Below are positions 6,826-13,627 of a stretch of 17,439 nucleotides of DNA, piece by piece. The position numbers were made by a program, and so were the translations under genes. The DNA comes from CAYVZZ01 sp964456185. Lineage in GTDB: Bacteria > Pseudomonadota > Gammaproteobacteria > Pseudomonadales > Alcanivoracaceae. Location of the stretch: contig CAYVZZ010000045.1 in the NCBI GenBank assembly GCA_964456185.1, positions 1 through 17,439 of the forward strand. Reading direction: 5' to 3'. Every line of letters begins with the position of its first letter. Position 1 is the first letter of the stretch. The notes under the pieces were generated by a model. It did not search any database and had not been told where the DNA came from. It saw only the letters and a program-made list of their open reading frames with translations.

Positions 6826-7641
6826 TTAGCTCCCAAACAGACGGCCAAAGAAGCCTTTTTTGTTGGCATCAATGAAACGTAATGGTGTTTGGTTGCCTAG
6901 CAGACGGTTGCTGGCATCGCTATAAGCTTGACCGGCATCGCTTTGCTCGTCGAGGATAACCGGCGCACCGGCATTACTGGCATTAAGCACGGCTTGTGAT
7001 TCTGGTATAACGCCGAGCACGTCAATGGCGAGAATGTCTTGCACGTCTTCTAACGATAGCATTTCGCCACGGCTAACACGCTCAGGATCATAACGTGTCA
7101 GTAGCAGGCGGGCAGGGATGTCGTCTTCTCCTAGCTCGGCCTTGCGTGTTCGGCTGGCCAAGATGCCGAGAATACGATCGGAGTCACGCACGCTGGAGAC
7201 TTCGGGGTTAGTGACGACAATGGCTTCATCGGCAAAGTAGGACGCCATTAATGCGCCTTTCTCGATGCCCGCAGGGCTATCGCAAATGATGTAATCCATC
7301 TCCAAGTCATCGGTGAGGTCTTTGAGAATACCCTCAACACCTGACTGGGTGAGTGCGTCTTTGTCGCGAGTTTGCGAGGCGGCAAGAATGAATAGGTTGT
7401 CGACCCGTTTGTCTTTAATCAGCGCCTGGCGCAGGTTGGCATCGCCATTAATGACATTAACCAAGTCATACACAACACGCCGTTCACAGCCCATGACCAA
7501 GTCCAGGTTGCGCAGGCCGATATCAAAGTCGATGACGGTGGTTTTGTAGCCTTGTCGGGCAAGCCCTACCGCGAGTGAGGCGCTGCTGGTGGTTTTGCCA
7601 ACGCCTCCCTTTCCGGATGTTACGACGATAATCTGGGTCAC
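6826..7641 (-). CDS. minD: Septum-site determining ATPase MinD
   Basis: A 271-residue deviant-Walker ATPase of the ParA/MinD family, peripheral on the inner membrane. The P-loop SGKGGVGKTT (9-18) has the signature lysine K11 and the Walker lysine K16. The switch regions VIDFDIGLRNLDLVMG and IICDSPAGIEKGA match MinD proteins. The C-terminal amphipathic membrane-targeting helix (KKGFFGRLFGS, last 11 residues) is intact. ATP-bound dimers recruit MinC to the membrane, and MinE triggers hydrolysis. The start is a GTG at 7641 with AAGGAG six bases upstream; an ATG overlapping it is out of frame. The gap after minC is 15 bases. Confidence 0.97.
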   Translation of the reverse strand: MTQIIVVTSGKGGVGKTTSSASLAVGLARQGYKTTVIDFDIGLRNLDLVMGCERRVVYDLVNVINGDANLRQALIKDKRVDNLFILAASQTRDKDALTQSGVEGILKDLTDDLEMDYIICDSPAGIEKGALMASYFADEAIVVTNPEVSSVRDSDRILGILASRTRKAELGEDDIPARLLLTRYDPERVSRGEMLSLEDVQDILAIDVLGVIPESQAVLNASNAGAPVILDEQSDAGQAYSDASNRLLGNQTPLRFIDANKKGFFGRLFGS

Positions 7642-7656
7642 ATTATGCTCCTTGTC

Positions 7657-8376
7657 TTAAAGTAGGGGAGTGAAACTTAAGTTTTCGCCATCAAAACCGA
7701 TTTTGACGGCTTCTTGCCGGCTGGTTTCGGGCAAGTTTTCGGCTACGCGGTAATGGCCAGCAACCGCGACCAGCTCCGCGTTAAGACGTTGGCAATAAAT
7801 TCGTGCAGATTCATTATCCGGCGCACCAGCCAGTGCACGACCGCGCAAATTGCCATAAATATGAATGTTGCCTGCTGCTATAGCTTCGGCACCTTCACCA
7901 ACCGACGACGTGATAATCAGGTCACCTTCGCTGTAAATACGCTGACCAGAACGCACCGGCTTATCGAGTGTCAGTGTGGGCTTTGGGGCGGCCGCTTGTT
8001 GTGGAGCGGCTGTTGTTGCAGGCTCTTGCGGTGACTGGGGTGTGCGTTGGCGTTTCGAGCCGAGATGAATATGCGGCAACCCCTGTGTTTGGGTGCTGTC
8101 ATCCTCAGGCTGAAAACCGGCCAAGCCCAGCAAATTTAACGATAGTTCCTTTAACCCGCTGATTAGCGTAGGTAGCGCGCCTTCAATGTTGTCACCGGCC
8201 TCACTGACATCAAGCACCAATGGCATGGCGCGAACCCAGTCGTTGCTGTCGCTTAGGTGCGCATTGAGTTGCTGCGTGACTAATTCGGGGTCGGTGGTAT
8301 GCAAGCGCAGGACGGTCACCATCAACATGCGTCCCTTAAATTCAATCACGGCTTTGTCGTTGATTGCTTCCGCCAT
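7657..8376 (-). CDS. minC: Septum-site determining protein MinC
   Basis: The FtsZ polymerisation inhibitor of the Min system, 239 residues from the chosen start. The N-terminal inhibitory domain begins IEFKGRMLMVTVLRLHTTD. A proline/alanine/glutamine-rich linker (about residues 103-132) leads to the C-terminal beta-helix domain, with RSGQRIYSEGDLIITSSVGEGAEAIAAGNIHIYGNLRGRALAG, which binds MinD and dimerises. The frame stays open to 8463, but the start at 8376 (MAEAINDKAVIEF) has AAGGAA eight bases upstream and matches the family N-terminus; the extra 29 residues do not look like MinC. It is the first gene of minC-minD-minE. I could not identify a confident promoter for it in 8377-8512. Confidence 0.95.
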   Translation of the reverse strand: MAEAINDKAVIEFKGRMLMVTVLRLHTTDPELVTQQLNAHLSDSNDWVRAMPLVLDVSEAGDNIEGALPTLISGLKELSLNLLGLAGFQPEDDSTQTQGLPHIHLGSKRQRTPQSPQEPATTAAPQQAAAPKPTLTLDKPVRSGQRIYSEGDLIITSSVGEGAEAIAAGNIHIYGNLRGRALAGAPDNESARIYCQRLNAELVAVAGHYRVAENLPETSRQEAVKIGFDGENLSFTPLL

Positions 8377-8512
8377 CGTGTCGGTTCCTTGCAGTAAGAT
8401 TTCCGTCGCGAAGCCTAACCGAAGGCGCGGTTGAAGAACACGAACTAACGCGCAATTTATCATCAGCGATTGTAACCATTTGTGCCGTTCATCGGCTTTG
8501 TGAAAAAAATGA

Positions 8513-8541
8513 TTGCCTAGGCAAAAAAGCGGCTCTAGAAT
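8513..8541 (+). promoter_or_regulatory. Sigma70 promoter of speC with a palindrome over the -35 box
   Basis: TTGCCT (8513-8518) and TAGAAT (8536-8541) are separated by an ideal 17 bases. The -10 is followed by the GC-rich discriminator CCGCGCGCC, typical of stringently controlled, growth-rate-dependent promoters such as those of tRNA and rRNA genes. The predicted start is near 8548. The -35 box forms half of the perfect 12-bp palindrome TTGCCTAGGCAA (8513-8524), which could be a repressor operator. No stable RNA gene lies downstream; the first gene is speC at 8666. Confidence 0.65.
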
Positions 8542-8569
8542 CCGCGCGCCCTAAAGGATCTGCTTTGAA

Positions 8570-8593
8570 ATGGTGGTTTTCAGCTGGTCATAA
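8570..8593 (+). other. Possible seven-codon leader peptide upstream of speC
   Basis: The frame ATG to TAA encodes MVVFSWS and is preceded by AAAGGA (8553-8558) with 11 bases of spacing. It lies at the front of the predicted speC transcript. Its last codons overlap the left arm of a hairpin (8582-8588) that competes with a terminator-like hairpin downstream. Ornithine decarboxylase genes in enterobacteria (speF) have an ornithine-sensing leader peptide, but this one is much shorter and not similar. A frame this short can arise by chance, so the call is tentative. Confidence 0.22.
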
Positions 8594-8603
8594 AGGGCAT
8601 GGG

Positions 8604-8630
8604 GTACCAGTTTAAATGGTGCTTTTTATT
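8604..8630 (+). promoter_or_regulatory. Attenuator-like hairpin in the speC leader
   Basis: GTACCA (8604-8609) and TGGTGC (8617-8622) pair over six bases with one G-T wobble around a seven-base loop, followed immediately by TTTTTATT. This has the shape of a weak intrinsic terminator. An alternative stem, AGCTGGT (8582-8588) with ACCAGTT (8606-8612), uses the same ACCA and would prevent it. A third small hairpin, CAGGGG/CCCCTG (8633-8647), sits just before the speC ribosome-binding site AAGGAAG (8651-8657). The terminator stem is short, so real attenuation is uncertain. Confidence 0.33.
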
Positions 8631-8665
8631 GACAGGGGTTTCCCCTGAAGAAGGAAGATATCGAC

Positions 8666-9835
8666 ATGCGCCTTGCCAACTATTACGCGGATGACGAGTG
8701 GAACAAAATCAAAACGTTGGCCGACACATTGGAAACGCCATTTCTGGTTGTCGACCTGTCCCTAATCAAACAAAAATACGATGAATTAAAGCAGTGCTTC
8801 CCGATGGCGAATATCCATTACGCTTTAAAAGCCAACCCGGCGTTGCCCGTGGTCGAGCTGTTGCGCGATGCCGGTTCCAATTTTGATATTGCTTCAATCT
8901 ACGAATTGGACCGGGTATTGGGTGCAGGCGTGCCGGCAGAAAGGATTTCTTATGGCAATACCATCAAGAAGGCAGCGCATATTCGCTATGCTTACGAAAA
9001 AGGTATTCGCCTATTCGCAACAGACTCCAAGCAGGATCTGCGTGCTTTAGCGGATAATGCGCCAGGGGCACGGGTGTTCGTGCGCATTCTGGTCGATGGC
9101 AGCGAAACATCCGATTGGCCGCTATCGCGCAAGTTTGGCTGTCATCCCGATATGGCGGTCGACTTGTTGGTGATGGCAAAGCAGCTTGGTTTGGAGCCCT
9201 ACGGTATCTCTTTCCATGTGGGCTCGCAGCAGCGTGATATTGCCAGCTGGGATGCGGCATTGACAAAGGTGAAATACATTTTCGATTGGATGCGCTTGGA
9301 AGAAGATATTCAGCTGAAGATGATCAATATGGGCGGCGGCTTTCCGGCAAAATACTTGTCGGAAATGAACCCATTGCAAACCTATGCTGACGAGATCCTG
9401 CGTTACCTTGGCAACGATTATGGTAGTCAGCTGCCAGAGATTATTCTCGAGCCAGGGCGCTCTCTGGTCGCAGAATCGGGTGTGCTGGTCTCTGAAGTGG
9501 TGCTGGCGGCACGCAAATCGCGTACCGATTTAAGTCGCTGGGTGTACTTGGATGTCGGGCTGTTTGGCGGCTTGATGGAAACCCTGGGCGAATCAATTAA
9601 ATACCCCATCTATACCGAAAAGCTGGAAGGCCAACCGGAAATGGGCAGTGTGGTTTTGGCAGGGCCGACTTGTGACTCCACCGATATTCTCTATGAGCAA
9701 TCGGATTATCAGCTACCACTAAGCCTGGCGGCGGGCGATCGCCTGTATTGGCTATGCACGGGAGCCTATACCAACTCGTATAGCTCGGTGGAATTTAACG
9801 GCTTTCCGCCGTTGAAAACCTACTTTGTGGAGTAA
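8666..9835 (+). CDS. speC: Ornithine decarboxylase, alanine-racemase fold (SpeC, Pseudomonas type)
   Basis: A 389-residue PLP-dependent decarboxylase of the eukaryote-like fold-type III group, not the large E. coli SpeC fold. It should decarboxylate L-ornithine to putrescine, the entry to polyamine synthesis; some members also use lysine. K55 in HYALKANP is the PLP lysine. FHVGS (183-187), GGGFP (223-227) and EPGR (262-265) bind the cofactor. GPTCDSTD holds the catalytic cysteine C336 and substrate-binding D337, with C and D contributed across the dimer interface. As recalled, the sequence closely tracks Pseudomonas aeruginosa SpeC along its length, including WPLSRKFGC and GDRLYWLCTGAYT. The ATG follows AAGGAAG, and a structured leader of about 118 nt precedes it. 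The gene stands alone, ending in its own terminator. Confidence 0.93.
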   Translation: MRLANYYADDEWNKIKTLADTLETPFLVVDLSLIKQKYDELKQCFPMANIHYALKANPALPVVELLRDAGSNFDIASIYELDRVLGAGVPAERISYGNTIKKAAHIRYAYEKGIRLFATDSKQDLRALADNAPGARVFVRILVDGSETSDWPLSRKFGCHPDMAVDLLVMAKQLGLEPYGISFHVGSQQRDIASWDAALTKVKYIFDWMRLEEDIQLKMINMGGGFPAKYLSEMNPLQTYADEILRYLGNDYGSQLPEIILEPGRSLVAESGVLVSEVVLAARKSRTDLSRWVYLDVGLFGGLMETLGESIKYPIYTEKLEGQPEMGSVVLAGPTCDSTDILYEQSDYQLPLSLAAGDRLYWLCTGAYTNSYSSVEFNGFPPLKTYFVE

Positions 9836-9844
9836 TCTCAACGT

Positions 9845-9883
9845 AAAACGCCCGGTTAATGTCGAACTAGCTGGGCGTTTTTT
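9845..9883. terminator. Rho-independent terminator after speC
   Basis: AAAACGCCC (9845-9853) pairs with GGGCGTTTT (9873-9881) around a 19-base loop, followed by a T-run on the plus strand. It starts ten bases after the speC stop and reaches the stop codon of the convergent metal-hydrolase gene. The minus-strand reading ends in GGGCGTTTTACG, so it probably also serves that gene. Confidence 0.82.
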
Positions 9884-10721
9884 AGGCCGCTTTGGCGGGA
9901 TACAACCGCTTACGCCATTTGGCGATGAGATGGCTGTCGTCTTTGTCCCAAGGGTGAAAGCCCGGCTTTAGGTAGCTGAGGTAGTCGGGAATCATGCTGC
10001 TGATGAAGCCTTTGTAGCCGAACAGCGCCCAGAAGCCTTTGGCGTAAACGGTGGGGTTTAGATGCAGGCCGTCTGCTTTGAGAAGCGCATAGGTGTAGCG
10101 GCTGGTGTAGCCCATGAGGAACCAGCTGGCCAGTAGGAAGATGCGCGCCCGCATGTAGTAATCGCCGGATATGTCTTGATAGAGATCGTAGGCAACGGCT
10201 TTGTGTTCGGTTTCTTCAATGGCGTGCCATACCCAGAGATCGCGTACGCTGGGGTCGATTTTAGCGATTTTTTGCGGGTTGCTGAGCAGTTGGTGCGCCA
10301 AGATGGCGGTGATGTGTTCTAGCCCGGCGGTACCTGCCAGCTGCAGTAGAGGCGACATATGCTTACGGCCACGCCCAATGAGGTAGCGGGCAAGCTTCTG
10401 TCCGCCAGCGGCTTGTTTTTCATAGCCTTGGGCGATGAGATAGTGGTTGAAGGTGTCATGCTCTAGTGAATGCATGGCTTCTTGGCCGATGAAGCCGCTG
10501 ATGTCTTTTTGCCGTTGCGGGTCTTTTACTGCGTCGCGATAGGTGCGTACCGAGTCCACAAAGAAACGTTCGCCATCGGGAAAGGTAAGAGACAGCGCAT
10601 TAAGAAAGTGCGTGAGTAATGGGTTGTCATCAAACCAGTGACGTGGCACATCGCGAAATTCAAAATTCATGCGATGCGGTGTGATGGTCGGGTGGGGACG
10701 GCGTTGTTTGCGGCGTAACAT
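9882..10721 (-). CDS. Predicted metal-dependent hydrolase, ferritin-like (PF10118 / COG3687 family)
   Basis: A 279-residue protein of the family annotated as predicted metal-dependent hydrolase, which has no firmly established reaction. The sequence shows repeated E-x-x-H and E-H pairs expected of a helical diiron or dimetal site: E51 in FPDGERFFV, E81 and H84 with E87-H88 in QEAMHSLEH, E135-H136 in GLEHITA, and H166 with E169, E172 and H173 in WHAIEETEHK. The FPxGERFF and GxExxH blocks are family hallmarks. A hydrophobic stretch around 194-210 (ARIFLLASWFLMGYTS) could be a buried helix or membrane contact. The start has GGAG seven bases upstream; M18 is an alternative. It is monocistronic, between the terminators of speC and acnB. 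The hydrolase label is inherited; an oxygen-using diiron activity is equally possible. Confidence 0.82.
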   Translation of the reverse strand: MLRRKQRRPHPTITPHRMNFEFRDVPRHWFDDNPLLTHFLNALSLTFPDGERFFVDSVRTYRDAVKDPQRQKDISGFIGQEAMHSLEHDTFNHYLIAQGYEKQAAGGQKLARYLIGRGRKHMSPLLQLAGTAGLEHITAILAHQLLSNPQKIAKIDPSVRDLWVWHAIEETEHKAVAYDLYQDISGDYYMRARIFLLASWFLMGYTSRYTYALLKADGLHLNPTVYAKGFWALFGYKGFISSMIPDYLSYLKPGFHPWDKDDSHLIAKWRKRLYPAKAA

Positions 10722-10804
10722 AGATCAGCTCCATAAGTTATGCCTTCAGTGTGCCGCAAATAGTTGGCCAAGGTCTGGTGAAATGGGGTCAAAAGATAGC
10801 CAAA

Positions 10805-10831
10805 AAAACCCGGGTGAAGCACCCGGGTTTT
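10805..10831 (-). terminator. Rho-independent terminator of acnB
   Basis: A perfect 12-bp inverted repeat, AAAACCCGGGTG (10805-10816) and CACCCGGGTTTT (10820-10831), with a three-base loop. On the minus strand it is followed by further Ts, giving a run of seven. It begins 19 bases after the acnB stop. The plus-strand T-run is short (TTTT), so the main direction is acnB. Confidence 0.93.
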
Positions 10832-10849
10832 GATGAAGGCAGGAACCGG

Positions 10850-13450
10850 TTAGCTCAACTGAGCTACCGGGATGCTAGCCTTGTCGGCTGCTTCCTGATA
10901 TTCCTCCATTTGATCGAAGTTCATGTAGTCATAAATCTCATCACTCATGGAATCGATCGTGTTGGCGTACTCCATGTACTCTTCCTTGGTCGGCAGGCGA
11001 CCGAGGATGGAAGCGACACTGGCCAGCTCGGCAGATGCCAAGAAGACGTTAGCGCCTTGGCCCATGCGGTTGGGGAAGTTGCGCGTGGAGGTAGAAACCG
11101 CAGTTGACTTGGACTTGATGCGGGCTTGGTTACCCATACACAGTGAACAGCCCGGCAGCTCGGTGCGCGCACCGGCACGGCCGTAGATGTTGTAGTAGCC
11201 TTCGTCGGACAGTTTCTTCTGGTCCATCTTGGTCGGCGGTGCAATCCACAGACGTGTGGGCAGAGAACCACTTTCGATTTTATCGAGCAGCTTACCGGCG
11301 GCGCGGAAGTGACCAATGTTGGTCATACAGCTGCCGATGAAGACTTCATCAATACCGGTGCCAGCCACGTCGGCCAATGTCTTGGCATCGTCCGGGTCGT
11401 TCGGGCAGCAAAGCACAGGCTCTTTGATTTCGTCCATGTTGATTTCGATGACTTCAGCGTACTCGGCGTCTTCGTCGGCACGCATCAGGCTTGGGTTATC
11501 CAGCCATTCTTGCATCTTGCCGATACGACGCTCGATGGTACGCGCATCGCCGTAACCGTTGGAAATCATCCACTTCAACATGGTGATGTTGGAACGCAGG
11601 TATTCGGCCACTTTCTCTTCGGAAAGCGTGATGGTACAACCGGCGCAAGAGCGCTCGGCAGAGGCATCAGACAGCTCGAATGCTTGCTCGACGGTGAAGC
11701 CTTCCAGGCCTTCGATTTCGAGGATGCGGCCGTTGAAGACATTCTTCTTGCCTTCTTTCTCGACGGTCAGCAGACCACGTTCGATGGCTTTCAGCGGAAT
11801 GGCGTGTACCAAGTCGCGCAGGGTGATACCTGGTTGGCGTGTACCGGTGAAACGTACCAGTACCGATTCCGGCATATCCAACGGCATGACACCGGTAGCA
11901 GCAGCAAAGGCCACCAGACCAGAACCCGCAGGGAAGGAAATACCCATGGGGAAACGGGTGTGGGAGTCACCGCCGGTGCCCACGGTATCAGGCAGCAGCA
12001 TACGGTTCATCCAAGAGTGGATGATGCCGTCGCCCGGGTGCAGGGCAACGCCGCCACGGTTCATGATGAAGTCGGGCAGCTTGTGCTGCATTTCCACGTC
12101 GATTGGCTTGGGATAAGCGGCCGTGTGGCAGAAAGACTGCATAACGAGGTCGGCTTGGAAGCCCAAGCAAGCCAGGTCTTTCAGCTCGTCACGAGTCATC
12201 GGGCCGGTAGTGTCCTGAGAACCGACTGTGGTCATCTTCGGCTCGCAGTACATGCCAGGACGAACGCCTTCCAAACCACAAGCTTTACCAACCAGCTTCT
12301 GAGCCAGCGTGTAGCCTTTGCCGTTGTCGGCAGGCTGCTCGGGCTTACGGAACAGATCGCTGTCGCCCAGACCGAGAGATCCGCGGGCTTTTTCAGTCAA
12401 GCCACGGCCAATGATTAGCGGAATACGGCCACCGGCGCGTACTTCGTCGAGCAATACTTGGCTACGCAGTTTGAATTCAGAGATGACTTCGCCGTCTTTT
12501 TCGACTTTACCTTCGAAAGGATACAGATCGATGACGTCACCCATGCCCATTTTAGAGGGATCACATTCGATGGGCAGGGCACCGGAATCTTCCATGGTGT
12601 TGAAGAAGATAGGCGCAATGTTAAGGCCGATGCAGACACCGCCAGCGCGCTTGTTGGGCACGTTGGGAATGTCGTCGCCGAAGTGCCAGATAACCGAGTT
12701 AGTGGCCGATTTACGGCTTGAGCCGGTGCCCACTACGTCGCCAACGTAAGCAACCGGGTTGCCTTTGGCTTTGATGTCGGCGATTTGCTTCATCGGGCCG
12801 ATTTCGCCTTCTGCGTCCGGGTTGATGCCGTCGCGCGCGTTTTTCAGCATGGCATTGGCATGCAGCGGAATATCGGGGCGGCTCCAGGCGTCCTGTGCAG
12901 GAGACAGGTCGTCGGTGTTGGTTTCGCCAGTTACCTTGAATACGGTCAAGGTCATTTTTTCCGGCAGGTCGGGGCGGCTGGTGAACCATTCACCGTCGGC
13001 CCAGCTTTGAATCACTTCTTTAGCCAGCTCGTTACCGGCTTTGGCTTTGTCTTCCACGTCGTGGAAGGCATCAAAAATCAGCAGGGTGTGCTTGAGCGCT
13101 TCGGCGGCTGTTTGGCCAAGCTCTTTGCTGTCGAGCAATTCAATGAGCGGCTCGACGTTGTAACCACCTTGCATGGTGCCGAGCAGTTCGACAGCACGCT
13201 GCGGGGTGATTAACGGAGAGGCGGCTTTGCCTTTGGCGATATCGGCCAAGAAAGCGGCTTTAACGTAAGCAGCTTGGTCAACACCCGGTGGAATGCGGTT
13301 TTCCAGTAGGTCGACAATGAATTCTTCTTCGCCTGCAGGCGGATTCTTCAGCAGCTCGATTAGCTCGGCAGTTTGCTGTTCGTCCAGCGGCAGGGGAACA
13401 ACGCCTTCTGCGGCGCGCTCTTCAACGTGTTTACGATAAGCTTCAAGCAC
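10850..13450 (-). CDS. acnB: Bifunctional aconitate hydratase 2 / 2-methylisocitrate dehydratase AcnB
   Basis: An 866-residue AcnB (E. coli 865). It interconverts citrate and isocitrate in the TCA and glyoxylate cycles, and also hydrates 2-methyl-cis-aconitate. Domain order is AcnB-type: an N-terminal HEAT-like domain (about 1-160, LEAYRKHVEERAAEG at the front), then the swivel domain, then the catalytic [4Fe-4S] domains. Cluster cysteines are near residue 708 (GSCMTNIGHF) and at 768 and 771 (PGCSLCMGNQ). The start is GTG at 13450 with AGAGGGA about seven bases upstream; the N-terminus matches E. coli AcnB from its first residues. A long hairpin lies in the 5' leader and a strong terminator follows. 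It is divergent from ppc, with 177 bases between the genes. Confidence 0.98.
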   Translation of the reverse strand: MLEAYRKHVEERAAEGVVPLPLDEQQTAELIELLKNPPAGEEEFIVDLLENRIPPGVDQAAYVKAAFLADIAKGKAASPLITPQRAVELLGTMQGGYNVEPLIELLDSKELGQTAAEALKHTLLIFDAFHDVEDKAKAGNELAKEVIQSWADGEWFTSRPDLPEKMTLTVFKVTGETNTDDLSPAQDAWSRPDIPLHANAMLKNARDGINPDAEGEIGPMKQIADIKAKGNPVAYVGDVVGTGSSRKSATNSVIWHFGDDIPNVPNKRAGGVCIGLNIAPIFFNTMEDSGALPIECDPSKMGMGDVIDLYPFEGKVEKDGEVISEFKLRSQVLLDEVRAGGRIPLIIGRGLTEKARGSLGLGDSDLFRKPEQPADNGKGYTLAQKLVGKACGLEGVRPGMYCEPKMTTVGSQDTTGPMTRDELKDLACLGFQADLVMQSFCHTAAYPKPIDVEMQHKLPDFIMNRGGVALHPGDGIIHSWMNRMLLPDTVGTGGDSHTRFPMGISFPAGSGLVAFAAATGVMPLDMPESVLVRFTGTRQPGITLRDLVHAIPLKAIERGLLTVEKEGKKNVFNGRILEIEGLEGFTVEQAFELSDASAERSCAGCTITLSEEKVAEYLRSNITMLKWMISNGYGDARTIERRIGKMQEWLDNPSLMRADEDAEYAEVIEINMDEIKEPVLCCPNDPDDAKTLADVAGTGIDEVFIGSCMTNIGHFRAAGKLLDKIESGSLPTRLWIAPPTKMDQKKLSDEGYYNIYGRAGARTELPGCSLCMGNQARIKSKSTAVSTSTRNFPNRMGQGANVFLASAELASVASILGRLPTKEEYMEYANTIDSMSDEIYDYMNFDQMEEYQEAADKASIPVAQLS

Positions 13451-13488
13451 AGTTTATCCCTCTCAGTATTCGGATGATAAAAATCATG

Positions 13489-13511
13489 AGGCCACATGAG
13501 CCATGTGGCCT
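13489..13511 (-). promoter_or_regulatory. Hairpin in the acnB 5' leader
   Basis: AGGCCACATG (13489-13498) and CATGTGGCCT (13502-13511) form a perfect 10-bp stem with a three-base loop. From the predicted transcript start near 13523, the hairpin would sit about 12 bases from the mRNA 5' end. A second small palindrome, ATGATAAAAATCAT (13474-13487), lies between it and the ribosome-binding site, so on the mRNA the stem is followed by a short T-rich stretch. A 5' stabilising stem, an attenuator, or a protein-binding site are possible. Confidence 0.6.
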
Positions 13512-13529
13512 ATCTGATTTGGCGCACGA

Positions 13530-13559
13530 ATTATAGTGGAATTGGCCTGTCTTTGACAG
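13530..13559 (-). promoter_or_regulatory. Putative sigma70 promoter of acnB
   Basis: On the minus strand a consensus -10 TATAAT (13530-13535) is preceded by CTGTCA (13554-13559) at 18 bases. Predicted start is near 13523, giving a leader of about 73 bases. The same bases read on the plus strand give TTGACA (13553-13558), a perfect -35 box pointing to ppc, but its -10 region (TGTTTC at 17 bases) is poor. The acnB and ppc promoters may therefore overlap. Confidence 0.55.
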
Positions 13560-13627
13560 TCATTGTGCTGAGTAATGTTTCCACGTTAGATTGAGGCGGT
13601 ACATATCAGCAGACTGGATTAAAGCGG

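Noticed and set aside
8377..8463. Longer minC start (29 extra residues)
   Set aside because: The internal start at 8376 has AAGGAA eight bases upstream and gives the usual MinC N-terminus.
8364..8615. An 83-codon plus-strand frame between minC and speC
   Set aside because: It begins within minC antisense and runs through the speC promoter boxes, so it could not be translated from the speC transcript.
8548..8665. tRNA or small stable RNA gene after the rRNA-like speC promoter
   Set aside because: No cloverleaf, no CCA-type end and no TPsiC-like motif; the region leads directly into the speC ribosome-binding site.
11309..12418. A 369-codon open frame on the plus strand
   Set aside because: It is fully antisense to acnB, and its translation is rich in H, Q and G with no recognisable domain. 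It reflects the codon bias of acnB read backwards.
12318..13213. Several further long plus-strand frames opposite acnB
   Set aside because: They mutually overlap in different frames, lack ribosome-binding sites and lie wholly within the strongly supported acnB coding sequence.
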